In this document: in pieces, positions 25,307-34,433 of the stretch | Layout of the letters: every line of letters begins with the position of its first letter | How positions within the stretch are numbered: the first letter of the stretch is position 1 | Assembly (NCBI GenBank): GCA_017644005.1 | Contig: JAEPMJ010000001.1 | Span: 124,001 to 188,000 of the forward strand | Source: Rhizobiaceae bacterium | GTDB lineage: Bacteria; Pseudomonadota; Alphaproteobacteria; Rhizobiales; Rhizobiaceae | Direction of reading: 5' to 3' | Length of the DNA stretch: 64,000 nt | The notes under the pieces: model-generated | Told to the model about the DNA's origin: nothing | What the model saw: the letters and a program-made list of their open reading frames with translations, nothing else | The model's database searches: none | Program-made: the position numbers and the translations under genes

Positions 25307-26608
25307 ATGAGTACCAGCCCCCGTTCGCGTTACCTCCGCTCCGAACAAATGCTTGACGAGGCGCTGGCGGTCATTCCACTCGGTTCACAGACTTTTTCGA
25401 AGAGCCTCACCCAGTATCCGCGCGGCGTGTCGCCTTTCTTCATCGAGCGCGGCGAAGGCTCGGCCGTGTGGGACGTGGACGGCAATGCCTACACAGACTT
25501 CAACAACGGTCTCTGCGCGGTGACTCTCGGCCATGCCGATCCAGACGTGAACGCGGCCGTGGCGGAGCAATTGAAATACGGCACCACCTATTCGCTGGCT
25601 CATCCGCTGGAAGCGGATGTGGCGCGGCTGATCATCGACATGGTGCCGTGCGCAGAGATGGTACGCTTCGGCAAAAACGGATCCGATGCCACTTCAGGCG
25701 CGATCCGCGCCGCCCGAGCTTTCACCGGGCGCGATCGGGTTGCCGTCTGCGGATATCACGGATGGCAGGACTGGTACATCGGCTCGACCGCTCGCAACAA
25801 GGGCGTGCCCAAGGCGACGCGCGAACTCACACATGGCTTCGCCTTTAACGACCTCGCATCGCTAAGCAAAACGCTCGAAACATATCCCGGCGAATTCGCC
25901 GCCGTGATTCTGGAACCGATGAACACGACCTGGCCCGCGGAGGGGTTCCTGCAAGGCGTGGTCGATTGCGCCCATGAACACGGGGCGATCGCCATCTTCG
26001 ACGAGACAATCACCGGATTCCGCTTCGCGGAAGGCGGGGCACAGAAACTGTTCGGTGTTACGCCGGACCTTGCCTGCTTCGGTAAGGGCCTTGCGAACGG
26101 TTTCCCGCTCTCTGCGGTCGCCGGTCGCGCGGATATCATGCACGAGTTCGAGGAAATCTTCTTCTCCTTCACCATGGGTGGTGAAACGCTCTCGCTTGCC
26201 GCCGCCAAGGCCGCGCTGACCAAGATCAGGTCGACCGACGTGATTGGGCGGCTGAAAGACACCGGCGAGAAGATTGAGCGCGGCGTAAAGGCGCTCATCG
26301 CCAAGCACGGCTGCGAGCGCTTCCTCGGCTATGCCGGCCATCCCTCCTGGTCGTTTCTGACCATGCAGGATGCCGACGGCACAAGTTCCTTCGAGATCAA
26401 AACGCTGTGGATGCAGGAAATGCTGGAGCGCGGCATCATCTCGGTAGGTACGCACAACATCAGCTACGCCCACACCGGCGCCGACGTCGACAAGCTGCTT
26501 GGCGCGTATGACGAGATATTCCCGCTTCTGAAGAGCGCGGTCGAGGAACGCGCGATCCGGCAATATCTGCGGTGCGAGCCGCTCAAGCCGCTGTTCAGGG
26601 TGCGATGA
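25307..26608 (+). CDS. Class III PLP aminotransferase (glutamate-1-semialdehyde aminomutase-like)
   Basis: 433 residues. WDVDGNAYTDFNNGLCAVTL, GKNGSDATSGAIRAAR, IFDETITGFRF and CFGKGLANGFPLSAV are the class III aminotransferase motifs; the Lys in the last is the Schiff base. It is similar to HemL but lies in a nonulosonic acid locus next to SpsF-like, aldo/keto reductase and PseA-like genes, an association known in several surface-glycan clusters with no settled function. It may aminate a keto-sugar acid. ATG 25307 follows GAGGAG at 25289-25294 with 12 bases between. Haem biosynthesis seems unlikely because the N-terminus and context differ. Confidence 0.85.
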   Translation: MSTSPRSRYLRSEQMLDEALAVIPLGSQTFSKSLTQYPRGVSPFFIERGEGSAVWDVDGNAYTDFNNGLCAVTLGHADPDVNAAVAEQLKYGTTYSLAHPLEADVARLIIDMVPCAEMVRFGKNGSDATSGAIRAARAFTGRDRVAVCGYHGWQDWYIGSTARNKGVPKATRELTHGFAFNDLASLSKTLETYPGEFAAVILEPMNTTWPAEGFLQGVVDCAHEHGAIAIFDETITGFRFAEGGAQKLFGVTPDLACFGKGLANGFPLSAVAGRADIMHEFEEIFFSFTMGGETLSLAAAKAALTKIRSTDVIGRLKDTGEKIERGVKALIAKHGCERFLGYAGHPSWSFLTMQDADGTSSFEIKTLWMQEMLERGIISVGTHNISYAHTGADVDKLLGAYDEIFPLLKSAVEERAIRQYLRCEPLKPLFRVR

Positions 26609-26629
26609 CACTCTGATACCGGACGCGCA

Positions 26630-27838
26630 TCAGGGTCGGCGGACGGCGCCTCCGGGCGCTGGCTGGATGCCTTTCGTGCCCTCGCCTTCGCGATACCAGC
26701 GTTCAAAATCCCAAGTCTTGGGAGCCCACTCGTTCTTGCCGAAATCAGGCTGGTTCGGCGGCACGACCGTATGCGAAACCACCTCGTTGAACTCGCTCTC
26801 GGTGAGCCCGACATAGTCGAGGAAGATGTCAAGGGAAGGCGGTTTGCGGCCTTCGTATTTGTCGACCAGCTCCTGCCCGTGCTCCTTGGAGATGCGGCCG
26901 TTGCGCAGGTCCAGCGCCACCATCTGGCTGACGCGGCTGTAGCCGCGCTTCAGATATTTGATGTAGTCACGCATGCCCTGCATGAAGCACTCGATCTTCT
27001 CGTAGGGGTATTCCTCCCACGGCATGCCTTCAACCTGGTCGCCCTTCCAGCCAAGTTCGCGCTGGATCACCTCGACGTTCTTCTTCACGTCCCACGGAAT
27101 GAACGAGCCGAGACAAACCGATTCGTAGCGCAGTCGCTTCAGGTCGCGCATGGTCGGATAGGTGTAAGGCAGCAGGTCGCGCGGATCGAGGTCGAAATCA
27201 TCCTTGATCATGCCATACATATCCTCGGCGGTTATGCCGAGATTGACGAAGCGGTTGAAGCGCGTTTCGTCGACCTGTTCGATCTCGTCTTCCGCATAAT
27301 CGTAGTAGGCGGTGTATTCCGACGACGGCTCACCCCAGAAAACCAGCGGCACGTTGAACTTCACCGCGATATGCATCGGGTAAGAAAAAATGCCCGTGTG
27401 GCAATGCCAGCAGAAGTCGCCCTTGCGACGCAGCGATTCCAGCATCAGCCGCTTCACCACGCGCCAATTCGGCGTGAAGTTGATGACGTCGACGCCCAGC
27501 TTCTTGAAGGTGCGGGTGTTGTTCTCTGTGAGAGTCTCGCGCATGAAACCGTGATCGAAGCGGACAATCAGCGGCTTGAGCTTGTACTCGTTCATCAGAT
27601 ACCAGAGCGTGTAGGTGGAATCCTTGCCGCCTGAGAACGGAATGATGCAGTCGTAATCGTGCTTGCCACGGTGCCGCTCTATCAGCTCATCGAGCTTGAT
27701 CTTGCGTGCTGCCCAGTCGATCTTCTCGTCACGGATTTCCTTGCCCCTGCACACATTGCAGACACCCTTAGTGTCGAATTCGATCGTTTCGTAGGTCTCC
27801 GGGAGGAGGCAGCTGCCGCATTTGCGCAGTTCGGTCAT
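26630..27838 (-). CDS. pseA: PseA/WbpG-like N-acetyl sugar amidotransferase
   Basis: 402 residues. CGSCLLPETYETI near the start and CNVCRG (about 29) form a zinc-binding CxxC pair, followed by the PP-loop FSGGKDST (about 70-77), which forms adenylated intermediates, and CWHCHTG (about 143). This is the PseA/WbpG/LegX group that turns an N-acetyl into an acetamidino group using ammonia from HisH/HisF-like partners, both of which are present at 21906-23287. Product: probably an amidinated pseudaminic acid or precursor such as Pse5Ac7Am. ATG 27838 is chosen; the upstream extension has no similarity. Confidence 0.9.
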   Translation of the reverse strand: MTELRKCGSCLLPETYETIEFDTKGVCNVCRGKEIRDEKIDWAARKIKLDELIERHRGKHDYDCIIPFSGGKDSTYTLWYLMNEYKLKPLIVRFDHGFMRETLTENNTRTFKKLGVDVINFTPNWRVVKRLMLESLRRKGDFCWHCHTGIFSYPMHIAVKFNVPLVFWGEPSSEYTAYYDYAEDEIEQVDETRFNRFVNLGITAEDMYGMIKDDFDLDPRDLLPYTYPTMRDLKRLRYESVCLGSFIPWDVKKNVEVIQRELGWKGDQVEGMPWEEYPYEKIECFMQGMRDYIKYLKRGYSRVSQMVALDLRNGRISKEHGQELVDKYEGRKPPSLDIFLDYVGLTESEFNEVVSHTVVPPNQPDFGKNEWAPKTWDFERWYREGEGTKGIQPAPGGAVRRP

Positions 27839-27855
27839 ATCTACTCCGTCTGGTG

Positions 27856-28773
27856 TCAGAGCGCGTTCCACATCGCGGGGTTGAGGAGCCGCACATCGGA
27901 AACGTCCCACCGGTCAGGTAGGTACGCAACCTCCGGTCTGCCAACTCTCGTTGCCGCGGAAACGATCTCCTCGAGGTCCCGCAGGCTCGTAGTTCCAACT
28001 ATGATCCGGTCGATTTCCGATTGGTGCAGCACGCTCGCTATCAGCCCCTCCATAACCGTTAGCCCTGCCCGGGTAAAGCTCTCCCGCATGGCGGTCACGA
28101 CCGGACGCAGCGGCGCAAGCTTTGCGGGAAGCCGCTCCGGTGGCTGTAAAAGAACTCCCTGCAAAAATATCGACCGGGCGTGTATCTCGACGCCGCGCGC
28201 CGCGAGCGCCGAAAGTTGACCGTTCTCCGCCAGCCGCCTGTCGAGCGCGTTGAAAGGAAGCTGCACCAGATCGAAGTCGAAACGACCAATGAGCCGGTCG
28301 ATCTCGCGTCCTTCATAGACAGACACACCGATCCTGCGTGCCCGGCCGGTCGCCCGCAACTCGGTCAGGCGCCGCCAGACTGCGTCTGCATGGATTCCCA
28401 ACAGATCGTTGACATCGTGCACCAAAAGGCCGTCCACGCCGGCAACGCCGAGGCGCGAAAGGGATATCTCGAAAGCGCGCTCGATCCGGTCCGCCGCCTC
28501 ACCAGCGTTCCGCGCCCCGGACACTTTGTCCGTCTTGGTGATGATCTCAAAGGCCGCCTGACGGCCGGAGCGGCCCACAACCGCCTCGCTTTCGCCGTAG
28601 AGAAAGGCCGTGTCGAGGGTACCTATCCCGTCGCTCGCGGCGCGGTCCAGGATGCTATTGACGTCCTCGGGCGCGACCCTGCCAGCGGCGTTGGTGACGC
28701 CGTAATCCAGTCCGAACTGCACCGTGCCGAGACCAAGGCGGCTTGAAACGGAAGTCTTGCCGCTGTCATCCAT
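27856..28773 (-). CDS. Aldo/keto reductase
   Basis: 305 residues. The NADPH-dependent AKR barrel opens with RLGLGTVQFGLDYG. The catalytic tetrad is visible in order: Asp and Tyr in LDTAFLYGESE (about 53-63), Lys in EIITKTD and His in LLVHDVND (about 115). It would reduce a keto or aldehyde group. In other surface-glycan loci, AKRs sit with class III aminotransferases and SpsF-like proteins, as here; their joint product is not established. It lies 17 bp after the PseC stop side in the same minus-strand run, PseB-PseC-AKR-PseA. Confidence 0.85.
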   Translation of the reverse strand: MDDSGKTSVSSRLGLGTVQFGLDYGVTNAAGRVAPEDVNSILDRAASDGIGTLDTAFLYGESEAVVGRSGRQAAFEIITKTDKVSGARNAGEAADRIERAFEISLSRLGVAGVDGLLVHDVNDLLGIHADAVWRRLTELRATGRARRIGVSVYEGREIDRLIGRFDFDLVQLPFNALDRRLAENGQLSALAARGVEIHARSIFLQGVLLQPPERLPAKLAPLRPVVTAMRESFTRAGLTVMEGLIASVLHQSEIDRIIVGTTSLRDLEEIVSAATRVGRPEVAYLPDRWDVSDVRLLNPAMWNAL

Positions 28774-28788
28774 TCCGCGCCGGCCGCC

Positions 28789-30000
28789 TCAGCCGTTAAT
28801 CCCGAGAACCTGCTTGACCTCGCGGACCACCCGTTCGGCATCCGCTTCCTCCATGAGAGGATAATAAGGCAGAGAAAGCGCCCGCTGGTAATAGACATCG
28901 GCACCGGGCATGTCAGCAGGACCGTCGCGACCGACATAGTAGGGCTGGCGGTGGATCGGAATGTAGTGCACCTGGGTGCCGATGCCCCTGCTTCGCAATT
29001 CCGCCATCACCTGCGCGCGCTCCTTGCCGAAGGCCGCAAAATCGATCAGCAGCGGGTAGAGGTGCAACACGGGTTCAGCGCCGGCGGACGGCCGAACGGG
29101 CCGCACCGTTTCGCCGAGGTCGGAGAAGTGGCGGTCGTAGACACGCGAGACCGTCGCGCGCCGTTCCGCGAATTTCTCGAGCTTTGCGAGTTGCGAAAGG
29201 CCCAGCGCGCAGGCGAAGTCGGTGGCACGGTAATTGAACCCGAGATACTGCATCTCGTAATACCAGGGGGCCGCCGCTCCGTCGGAGCCGAATGCCATGT
29301 CATGATTCACGAATCGTCCCGGTTCGCGGACCATGCCGTGGCTGCGCAGCATCTTCAGCCGCTCATACAGGGCACCGTTATTCACGGTCACCACACCTCC
29401 CTCGCCCATGGTGACCGTTTTGACCGGATGCAGCGAAAATACTGTCATCACCGAGTGGCTGCATGAACCGATGGGCACGATCTGCCCATCTTCCGCACTG
29501 TAGCGGCCTCCCAGCGCGTGACAGGCATCCTCCACCAGCGTGATTCCATGCTGCTCGGCGATACGGGCGATCTCCACCAGGTCGGCCGGATGCCCGTTCA
29601 GGTGCACGATTACGGCCATCTTGACGGGCCGGCCAGCCCGTTCCACGGCCGCGAGAAAACTCGCAGGCGTGACCAGTCCGCTATCGGGATCGGCATCGGC
29701 GAATATGATCTCGGCCCCAGCGTATCGCATGCCATTGGCGGAGGCGAGGAATGACATGGTGGGCGCCACACAGGCATCGCCAGGCGTCACACCGTCAGCC
29801 AGCGCAGCGAGATGAAGGGCGGCAGTACCGTTGGCGCAAACGACGGCGTGCTTTGCTCCGACGGCCCTGGCGAAAGCCTGCTCAAACTCCTCCACGAGCG
29901 GACCGGTCGTCAGCCAGTCTCCGCGCAGGCAATCCGCCACCGCCTGGATATCGTCTTCCTCGATCCAGTGTCGGCCATAAGGCAGGAAACCGGCGGGCAT
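28789..30000 (-). CDS. pseC: UDP-4-keto-6-deoxy-AltNAc aminotransferase
   Basis: 403 residues. DegT/DnrJ/EryC1/StrS fold. The N-terminus LPYGRHWIEEDDIQAV and LTTGPLVEEFEQAF matches PseC, VVCANGTAALHLAAL binds PLP phosphate, and FSLHPVKTVTMGEGG has the Schiff-base Lys194. PseC transfers an amino group from glutamate to the C4 keto product of PseB. Four bases separate it from pseB. Together with PseH, PseG and PseI the pathway to pseudaminic acid is complete except for a standard PseF. Confidence 0.93.
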   Translation of the reverse strand: MPAGFLPYGRHWIEEDDIQAVADCLRGDWLTTGPLVEEFEQAFARAVGAKHAVVCANGTAALHLAALADGVTPGDACVAPTMSFLASANGMRYAGAEIIFADADPDSGLVTPASFLAAVERAGRPVKMAVIVHLNGHPADLVEIARIAEQHGITLVEDACHALGGRYSAEDGQIVPIGSCSHSVMTVFSLHPVKTVTMGEGGVVTVNNGALYERLKMLRSHGMVREPGRFVNHDMAFGSDGAAAPWYYEMQYLGFNYRATDFACALGLSQLAKLEKFAERRATVSRVYDRHFSDLGETVRPVRPSAGAEPVLHLYPLLIDFAAFGKERAQVMAELRSRGIGTQVHYIPIHRQPYYVGRDGPADMPGADVYYQRALSLPYYPLMEEADAERVVREVKQVLGING

Positions 30001-30004
30001 CGGA

Positions 30005-31027
30005 TCAGATCCTGGCGCGGGCGATCATTTCGTCGAAGCCGGAACGGTCCAGCCATTCCTCGTTGATATCGCTGGAATAGCTGAATCCCTCGTCAACGCG
30101 CCGGGCATCCGCATAGGGTGTCTCCGCCTGATCCCAGAACCGGTAAACGGGCAGGACTGCATAGCGGTCGCCCAGGTCGACCGTGTTGCGCGCGTCATCA
30201 GCCGTCACCATGATTTCGTGCAGCTTCTCGCCTGGCCTGATGCCAATCACTTTCTGCGGGATGTCAGGGGCGACCGCGGTGGCCAGATCCACTACCTTCA
30301 TGGACGGAATCTTGGGCACGAAGACTTCGCCCCCCTTCATCATCTCGAAGGTCGAAAGCACCATGTTGATACCCTGTTCGAGCGTGATCCAGAAACGGGT
30401 CATGTCGGGGTGAGTGATCGGTATATGGTCCGCGCCTTCCTCGACGAGCTTGCGGAAAAATGGCAGCACACTGCCCCGCGATCCCATCACATTGCCGTAG
30501 CGCACGACGGCAAGGCGCATGCCGGTCGAGCCGGTCAGATTGTTTGCCGCAATGAAAATCTTGTCGGAAGCAAGCTTGGAGGCGCCATAGAGATTGATTG
30601 GATTGGCCGCCTTGTCCGTCGAAAGCGCAACGACCTTCTTCACACCCTTGTTGAGCGCGGCGCGAACCACATTCTCAGCGCCGATAATATTCGTCTGGAT
30701 GCATTCGAACGGATTGTACTCCGCAATCGGCACATGTTTCAGCGCTGCCGCATGGACGACATAGTCGATGCCCGACATGGCCATTTCAAGCCGTGCCTGG
30801 TCACGAACATCGCCGATGAAATAGCGCAGGCACGTATGTTCCTCGTCGCTTATCTCCTGGTTCATCTCGTACTGCTTGAGCTCGTCACGAGAAAACACAA
30901 CCAACCGCGAAGGCTTGTAGCGCTGCAGAACCGTACGAACGAAGGTCTTGCCGAATGAGCCGGTGCCGCCAGTGACAAGTATAGCCTTGCCGTTGAGGCT
31001 GGGTGCAGGGTTCAGGAAATCGCGCAT
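30005..31027 (-). CDS. pseB: UDP-GlcNAc 4,6-dehydratase (inverting)
   Basis: 340 residues, SDR fold without membrane helices. NAD site ILVTGGTGSFGKTF (about 16-29), AAALKHVPIAEYNPFE, and the active-site LSTDKAANPINLYGASK with the Tyr-x-x-x-Lys couple. PseB dehydrates UDP-GlcNAc and inverts C5 to give UDP-2-acetamido-2,6-dideoxy-arabino-hexos-4-ulose, the first step to pseudaminic acid. It has Tyr where the WbpM/PglF-like protein of this window (39492-41417) has Met, which distinguishes the two. First gene of the minus-strand pse run; promoter in 31028-31370. Confidence 0.93.
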   Translation of the reverse strand: MRDFLNPAPSLNGKAILVTGGTGSFGKTFVRTVLQRYKPSRLVVFSRDELKQYEMNQEISDEEHTCLRYFIGDVRDQARLEMAMSGIDYVVHAAALKHVPIAEYNPFECIQTNIIGAENVVRAALNKGVKKVVALSTDKAANPINLYGASKLASDKIFIAANNLTGSTGMRLAVVRYGNVMGSRGSVLPFFRKLVEEGADHIPITHPDMTRFWITLEQGINMVLSTFEMMKGGEVFVPKIPSMKVVDLATAVAPDIPQKVIGIRPGEKLHEIMVTADDARNTVDLGDRYAVLPVYRFWDQAETPYADARRVDEGFSYSSDINEEWLDRSGFDEMIARARI

Positions 31028-31370
31028 CAGAATCCCGTGGTTGTCGCGCGAACTGACACCGCGCCTGATTTGACCGAAGCGGAAACCAGCGCTCTAACCG
31101 TCAGTCTCGAAAGCCGCAAAGTGCGTCAGCGCGTATAGAATTGCCACCGTCCACCGGGGCCTGATAGTCGAACGCCCTATACATGTAAAGCGCCGAAATC
31201 GGCATACCGGCCATATGGTCCGAAGTGCCCGATACTGGGGGGCGGCCAAAAGTTCTGGCCGCAATAGCCGTTGTCATTTGCATTCATTCCTTTGTCGCAT
31301 ATGACAACATGAAAGCGGGGATCGGACCGGCAGAATTTAATCCACATTTACAGGTCCTTGCCATACGCCC
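31028..31370. promoter_or_regulatory. Divergent promoter region with TTGTC/GACAA dyad
   Basis: 343 bases between pseB (minus) and the heparinase-like gene (plus). An 8-bp perfect inverted repeat, GTTGTCAT at 31270-31277 and ATGACAAC at 31301-31308, has a 23-base spacer. A third half-site makes a tighter dyad TTGTC-GCATAT-GACAA at 31292-31307. The three half-sites suggest a repressor or activator operator. A short minus-strand frame (31283-31101, 60 codons) has AAAGGA upstream of an adjacent ATG but shows no recognisable product. Which regulator binds is unknown. Confidence 0.5.
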
Positions 31371-33185
31371 ATGAACCTATCCAGAAATATCCGTACATTC
31401 GCCGCGCTTGGCATCGGCAACATCGTGCGCGTTGGCGCCTACCGGCTTGGCCTGAAAACCGGCCTCGGCCGCGTACGCCGGCTGCGCGCCGCGGTTCCGG
31501 CTGGCCCGTTCTTCATGCCCCCGGCACAAATCCGTGACCTTCCACCGACCGGGCAATGGCGGGACGAGGCCTCCTATTTCAGTTACCATCGTTTCGCACT
31601 TGGTGACTCGGCTCCTGACTGGTTCCTCAATCCCTTCACCAACAAGCGTCTGGACGGCAACCGACGTCCCTGGTGGCAGATACCCGATTTCGACGCCGCC
31701 GCCGGCGACATCAAGGTGATCTGGGAGCCCTCGCGTTTTGATTGGGTGCTGGCGGCCGCACAGCGCAGCGCCGCGGGCGATCAGACGGCGTTGCCGCGGC
31801 TCGAAGACTGGCTCCAGGATTGGTGTGAGAAGAACCCTCCCTATTACGGCCCCAACTGGAAATGCGGCCAGGAAACGTCCATCCGCGTCCTGCATCTGGC
31901 GATGTCGTCGGTTGTGCTCGGGAACCCGAACGTCCCGACACCGGGTCTGCGCTCGCTGATCGAGATGCACCTGAAGCGCATCGAACCGACGACTGGCTAT
32001 GCGATCGGCCAGGACAACAATCATGGCACCTCCGAAGCGGCGGCGCTGTTTGTCGGCGGAAGCTGGCTGGAGGTGGCGGGGCACCCGCAAGGGGCGCTCT
32101 GGAAGAAACGCGGACGGCGCATGCTCGAAAACCGCGTGAAGCGGCTTGTCGCCGAGGACGGCAGCTTTTCCCAACATTCGCTTACGTATCACCGGATGCT
32201 TCTGGACACGCTCGTCATGGCTGAGGTGTGGCGACGCCTACGCGAACTTCCACCGTTCTCGCAGGCATTTCAACGCAAGGCGCGGTCGGCTGCGGAATGG
32301 CTGTTCGCCTTTACCGACCGCGGCAGCGGTGATGGACCCAACCTCGGTTCGAACGACGGTGCGCGGCTGCTGCCTTTGACCGACACCGGCTATCGCGACT
32401 TTCGCCCAAGCGTGCAGGCCGCAATGGCGCTCTTCGCGAACCGGCGTGCCTATGCCGACACCGAGAACGACCTGGCACTCGGCTGGTTGAACGTAGCGCT
32501 GCCGAAGACTGTGAGCGCGCCACCCCGGTCGCGCCTGTTCGACGACGGCGGCTATGCGCTGTTGCGGACCGAAGACGCGATGGCCGTGCTGCGCTATCCA
32601 CGATTCCGGTTCCGGCCGGCGCAGGCGGACGCGTTACATGTCGATCTTTGGATCGGCGGCCGCAACATGCTGCGCGATGCCGGAACCTTCAGGTATGGGG
32701 TCGACTTCGCCCTGCTGGACCGGTTTTCGGGCACGGCGGGACACAACACGGTCCAGTTCGATGGACGCAACCAGATGCCGCGCGTCAGCCGTTTTCTGTT
32801 TGCCGAATGGCTCAAGGCCGATGGGGTGACTTTCGACGAGGACCGCAACGTAGCCAGCGCCGGCTACACGGACTGGAAGGGCGCCAGGCACCATCGAACC
32901 ATGCAGCTGACCAGCGGAAAACTTCGGGTTCAGGACGAGCTGGCCGGTTCATTCGGCTCCGCTGTGCTGCGCTGGCGGCTCGCGCCAGGCGACTGGGCGC
33001 TGGAGGAGCACAGCGTGAGCGATGGCCGGCACAGGCTCACCATAGCGGCTGACGCCCCCATTACCGGCGTCGGCATCGTGTCAGGTGAGGAGTCACTCCA
33101 CTATCTCGAACGACATCCGGTACCGGTTCTCGAAGTCGAAATGTCGGTTGCCGGCACCATCACCAGCGAGTTCACCTGGTCATGA
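31371..33185 (+). CDS. Heparinase II/III-family polysaccharide lyase-like protein
   Basis: 604 residues. The N-terminal half is an all-alpha toroid: WEPSRFDWVLAAA (about 113), GQDNNHGTSEAAALFVGG (about 208-225) with the conserved Asn-His, and DGSFSQHSLTYHRM (about 261). The C-terminal half (about 385-604) is the beta-rich heparinase II/III domain, with DALHVDLWIGGRNMLRDAG and GHNTVQFDG. Members cleave uronic-acid-containing glycans; in biosynthetic loci they may trim or recycle polymer. No clear signal peptide is present, which is odd for a lyase and leaves its location open. It overlaps the next GT gene by 4 bp. Confidence 0.85.
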   Translation: MNLSRNIRTFAALGIGNIVRVGAYRLGLKTGLGRVRRLRAAVPAGPFFMPPAQIRDLPPTGQWRDEASYFSYHRFALGDSAPDWFLNPFTNKRLDGNRRPWWQIPDFDAAAGDIKVIWEPSRFDWVLAAAQRSAAGDQTALPRLEDWLQDWCEKNPPYYGPNWKCGQETSIRVLHLAMSSVVLGNPNVPTPGLRSLIEMHLKRIEPTTGYAIGQDNNHGTSEAAALFVGGSWLEVAGHPQGALWKKRGRRMLENRVKRLVAEDGSFSQHSLTYHRMLLDTLVMAEVWRRLRELPPFSQAFQRKARSAAEWLFAFTDRGSGDGPNLGSNDGARLLPLTDTGYRDFRPSVQAAMALFANRRAYADTENDLALGWLNVALPKTVSAPPRSRLFDDGGYALLRTEDAMAVLRYPRFRFRPAQADALHVDLWIGGRNMLRDAGTFRYGVDFALLDRFSGTAGHNTVQFDGRNQMPRVSRFLFAEWLKADGVTFDEDRNVASAGYTDWKGARHHRTMQLTSGKLRVQDELAGSFGSAVLRWRLAPGDWALEEHSVSDGRHRLTIAADAPITGVGIVSGEESLHYLERHPVPVLEVEMSVAGTITSEFTWS

Positions 33186-34405
33186 ACATCCTCTATTTCC
33201 ACCAGCACTTCTCGACACCGCGCGGATCAGCGGGCACCCGCTCATATGAAATGGCGAAACGGCTTGTCGCGCGCGGGCACAGCGTCACCATGGTCTGCGG
33301 CAGCTATGGCGGCGGCAATACCGGCCTCACCCAGGACTTCCGGAAGGGCTGCAGGCGCGGGAATGTGGATGGCATCGACGTCGTAGAGTTCGACCTCCCC
33401 TATTCGAACGAAACTGGATTCCTGCGGCGCGGTATCATGTTCCTCAAATATGCGTTCCACTGCGTCAGCCTGGTGTTTCGGGAGAAGGCCGATCTCGTCT
33501 TCGCGACGACAACGCCGCTGACGGCGGGAATCCCGGGCATCTTCGCCAAATGGTTCGCGCGCAAACCGTTCGTGTTCGAGGTTCGCGATCTGTGGCCGGA
33601 ATTGCCCAAGGCGATGGGTGTCATCAGCAACCCGCTGGTTCTGTGGGCCCTGAGTGCGCTTGAATGGGCAAGCTACAGGTCGGCGGACCGGCTGATCGCA
33701 CTCTCCCCAGGCATGGAGGATGGCATCGCGCGGCGCGGCGTGGCCCGCGAGCGGGTAGCGATGATCCCGAACGGATGCGATCTCCAGATTTTCGGGCATA
33801 ACGCCGACGCCTGGCGGCCAGCCGACATTGCCGCGGATGATCTGCTCGCAGTCTTCGCCGGAACGCATGGCATCGCGAACGGGCTGGACGCAGTGCTCGA
33901 TGCGGCCGCCGTTCTCAAGGAGCGCGGGCGCGACGACATAAAGGTACTGTTGATCGGTCAGGGCAAGCTGAAGCCGTCCCTCGTGGAACGGGCGAAGCGC
34001 CAGCAGCTGGAGAACGTCGTCTTTCACGATCCGGTCGACAAGCTGCGGCTGGCCGGGCTCATGCAGGCCTCCGATATCGGTCTTCAGGTGCTCGCCGATG
34101 TTCCCGCCTTCTATCATGGCACATCGCCAAACAAGTTCTTCGACTATATCGCCGCGGGTCTCCCGGTGCTCAACAACTACCCCGGCTGGCTTGCGGAAAT
34201 GATAGTGGAGAACGCCTGCGGCATCGCTGTGCCGCCGCGCGACCCCAAGGCATTCGCGGATGCTCTGGAGAGAGCAGCGGCAGACCGTCAGGCGCTTCGC
34301 AAATGGGGCGAGAACGCGCGCAAACTCGCCGAAAGCCGTTTCGCCCGCGACCGGCTGGCCGAGCAATTCGCCGACTGGCTGGAGGAAGCCGCGCCCAGGG
34401 CGTGA
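33182..34405 (+). CDS. WbuB-like glycosyltransferase family 4
   Basis: 407 residues. FHQHFSTPRGSAGTRSYE (about 6-23) is typical of WbuB-like N-acetyl-amino-sugar transferases; FEVRDLWPELPKAMGV (about 137-152) is another hallmark. The C-terminal Rossmann half has HGTSPNKFFDYIAAGLPVL (about 316-334), the nucleotide-sugar-binding loop with the acidic residues replaced in part. WbuB adds L-FucNAc in E. coli O26 and relatives; the sugar here is unknown. The start overlaps the heparinase-like stop (ATGA), so the two are co-translated. Confidence 0.87.
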   Translation: MNILYFHQHFSTPRGSAGTRSYEMAKRLVARGHSVTMVCGSYGGGNTGLTQDFRKGCRRGNVDGIDVVEFDLPYSNETGFLRRGIMFLKYAFHCVSLVFREKADLVFATTTPLTAGIPGIFAKWFARKPFVFEVRDLWPELPKAMGVISNPLVLWALSALEWASYRSADRLIALSPGMEDGIARRGVARERVAMIPNGCDLQIFGHNADAWRPADIAADDLLAVFAGTHGIANGLDAVLDAAAVLKERGRDDIKVLLIGQGKLKPSLVERAKRQQLENVVFHDPVDKLRLAGLMQASDIGLQVLADVPAFYHGTSPNKFFDYIAAGLPVLNNYPGWLAEMIVENACGIAVPPRDPKAFADALERAAADRQALRKWGENARKLAESRFARDRLAEQFADWLEEAAPRA

Positions 34406-34433
34406 CAACTGCAAATCGCGTCCGGTCGGACCG

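Noticed and set aside
25307-26608. hemL (glutamate-1-semialdehyde aminomutase) for haem synthesis
   Set aside because: Alphaproteobacteria normally use the HemA (ALA synthase) route, and the gene lies in a nonulosonic acid locus.
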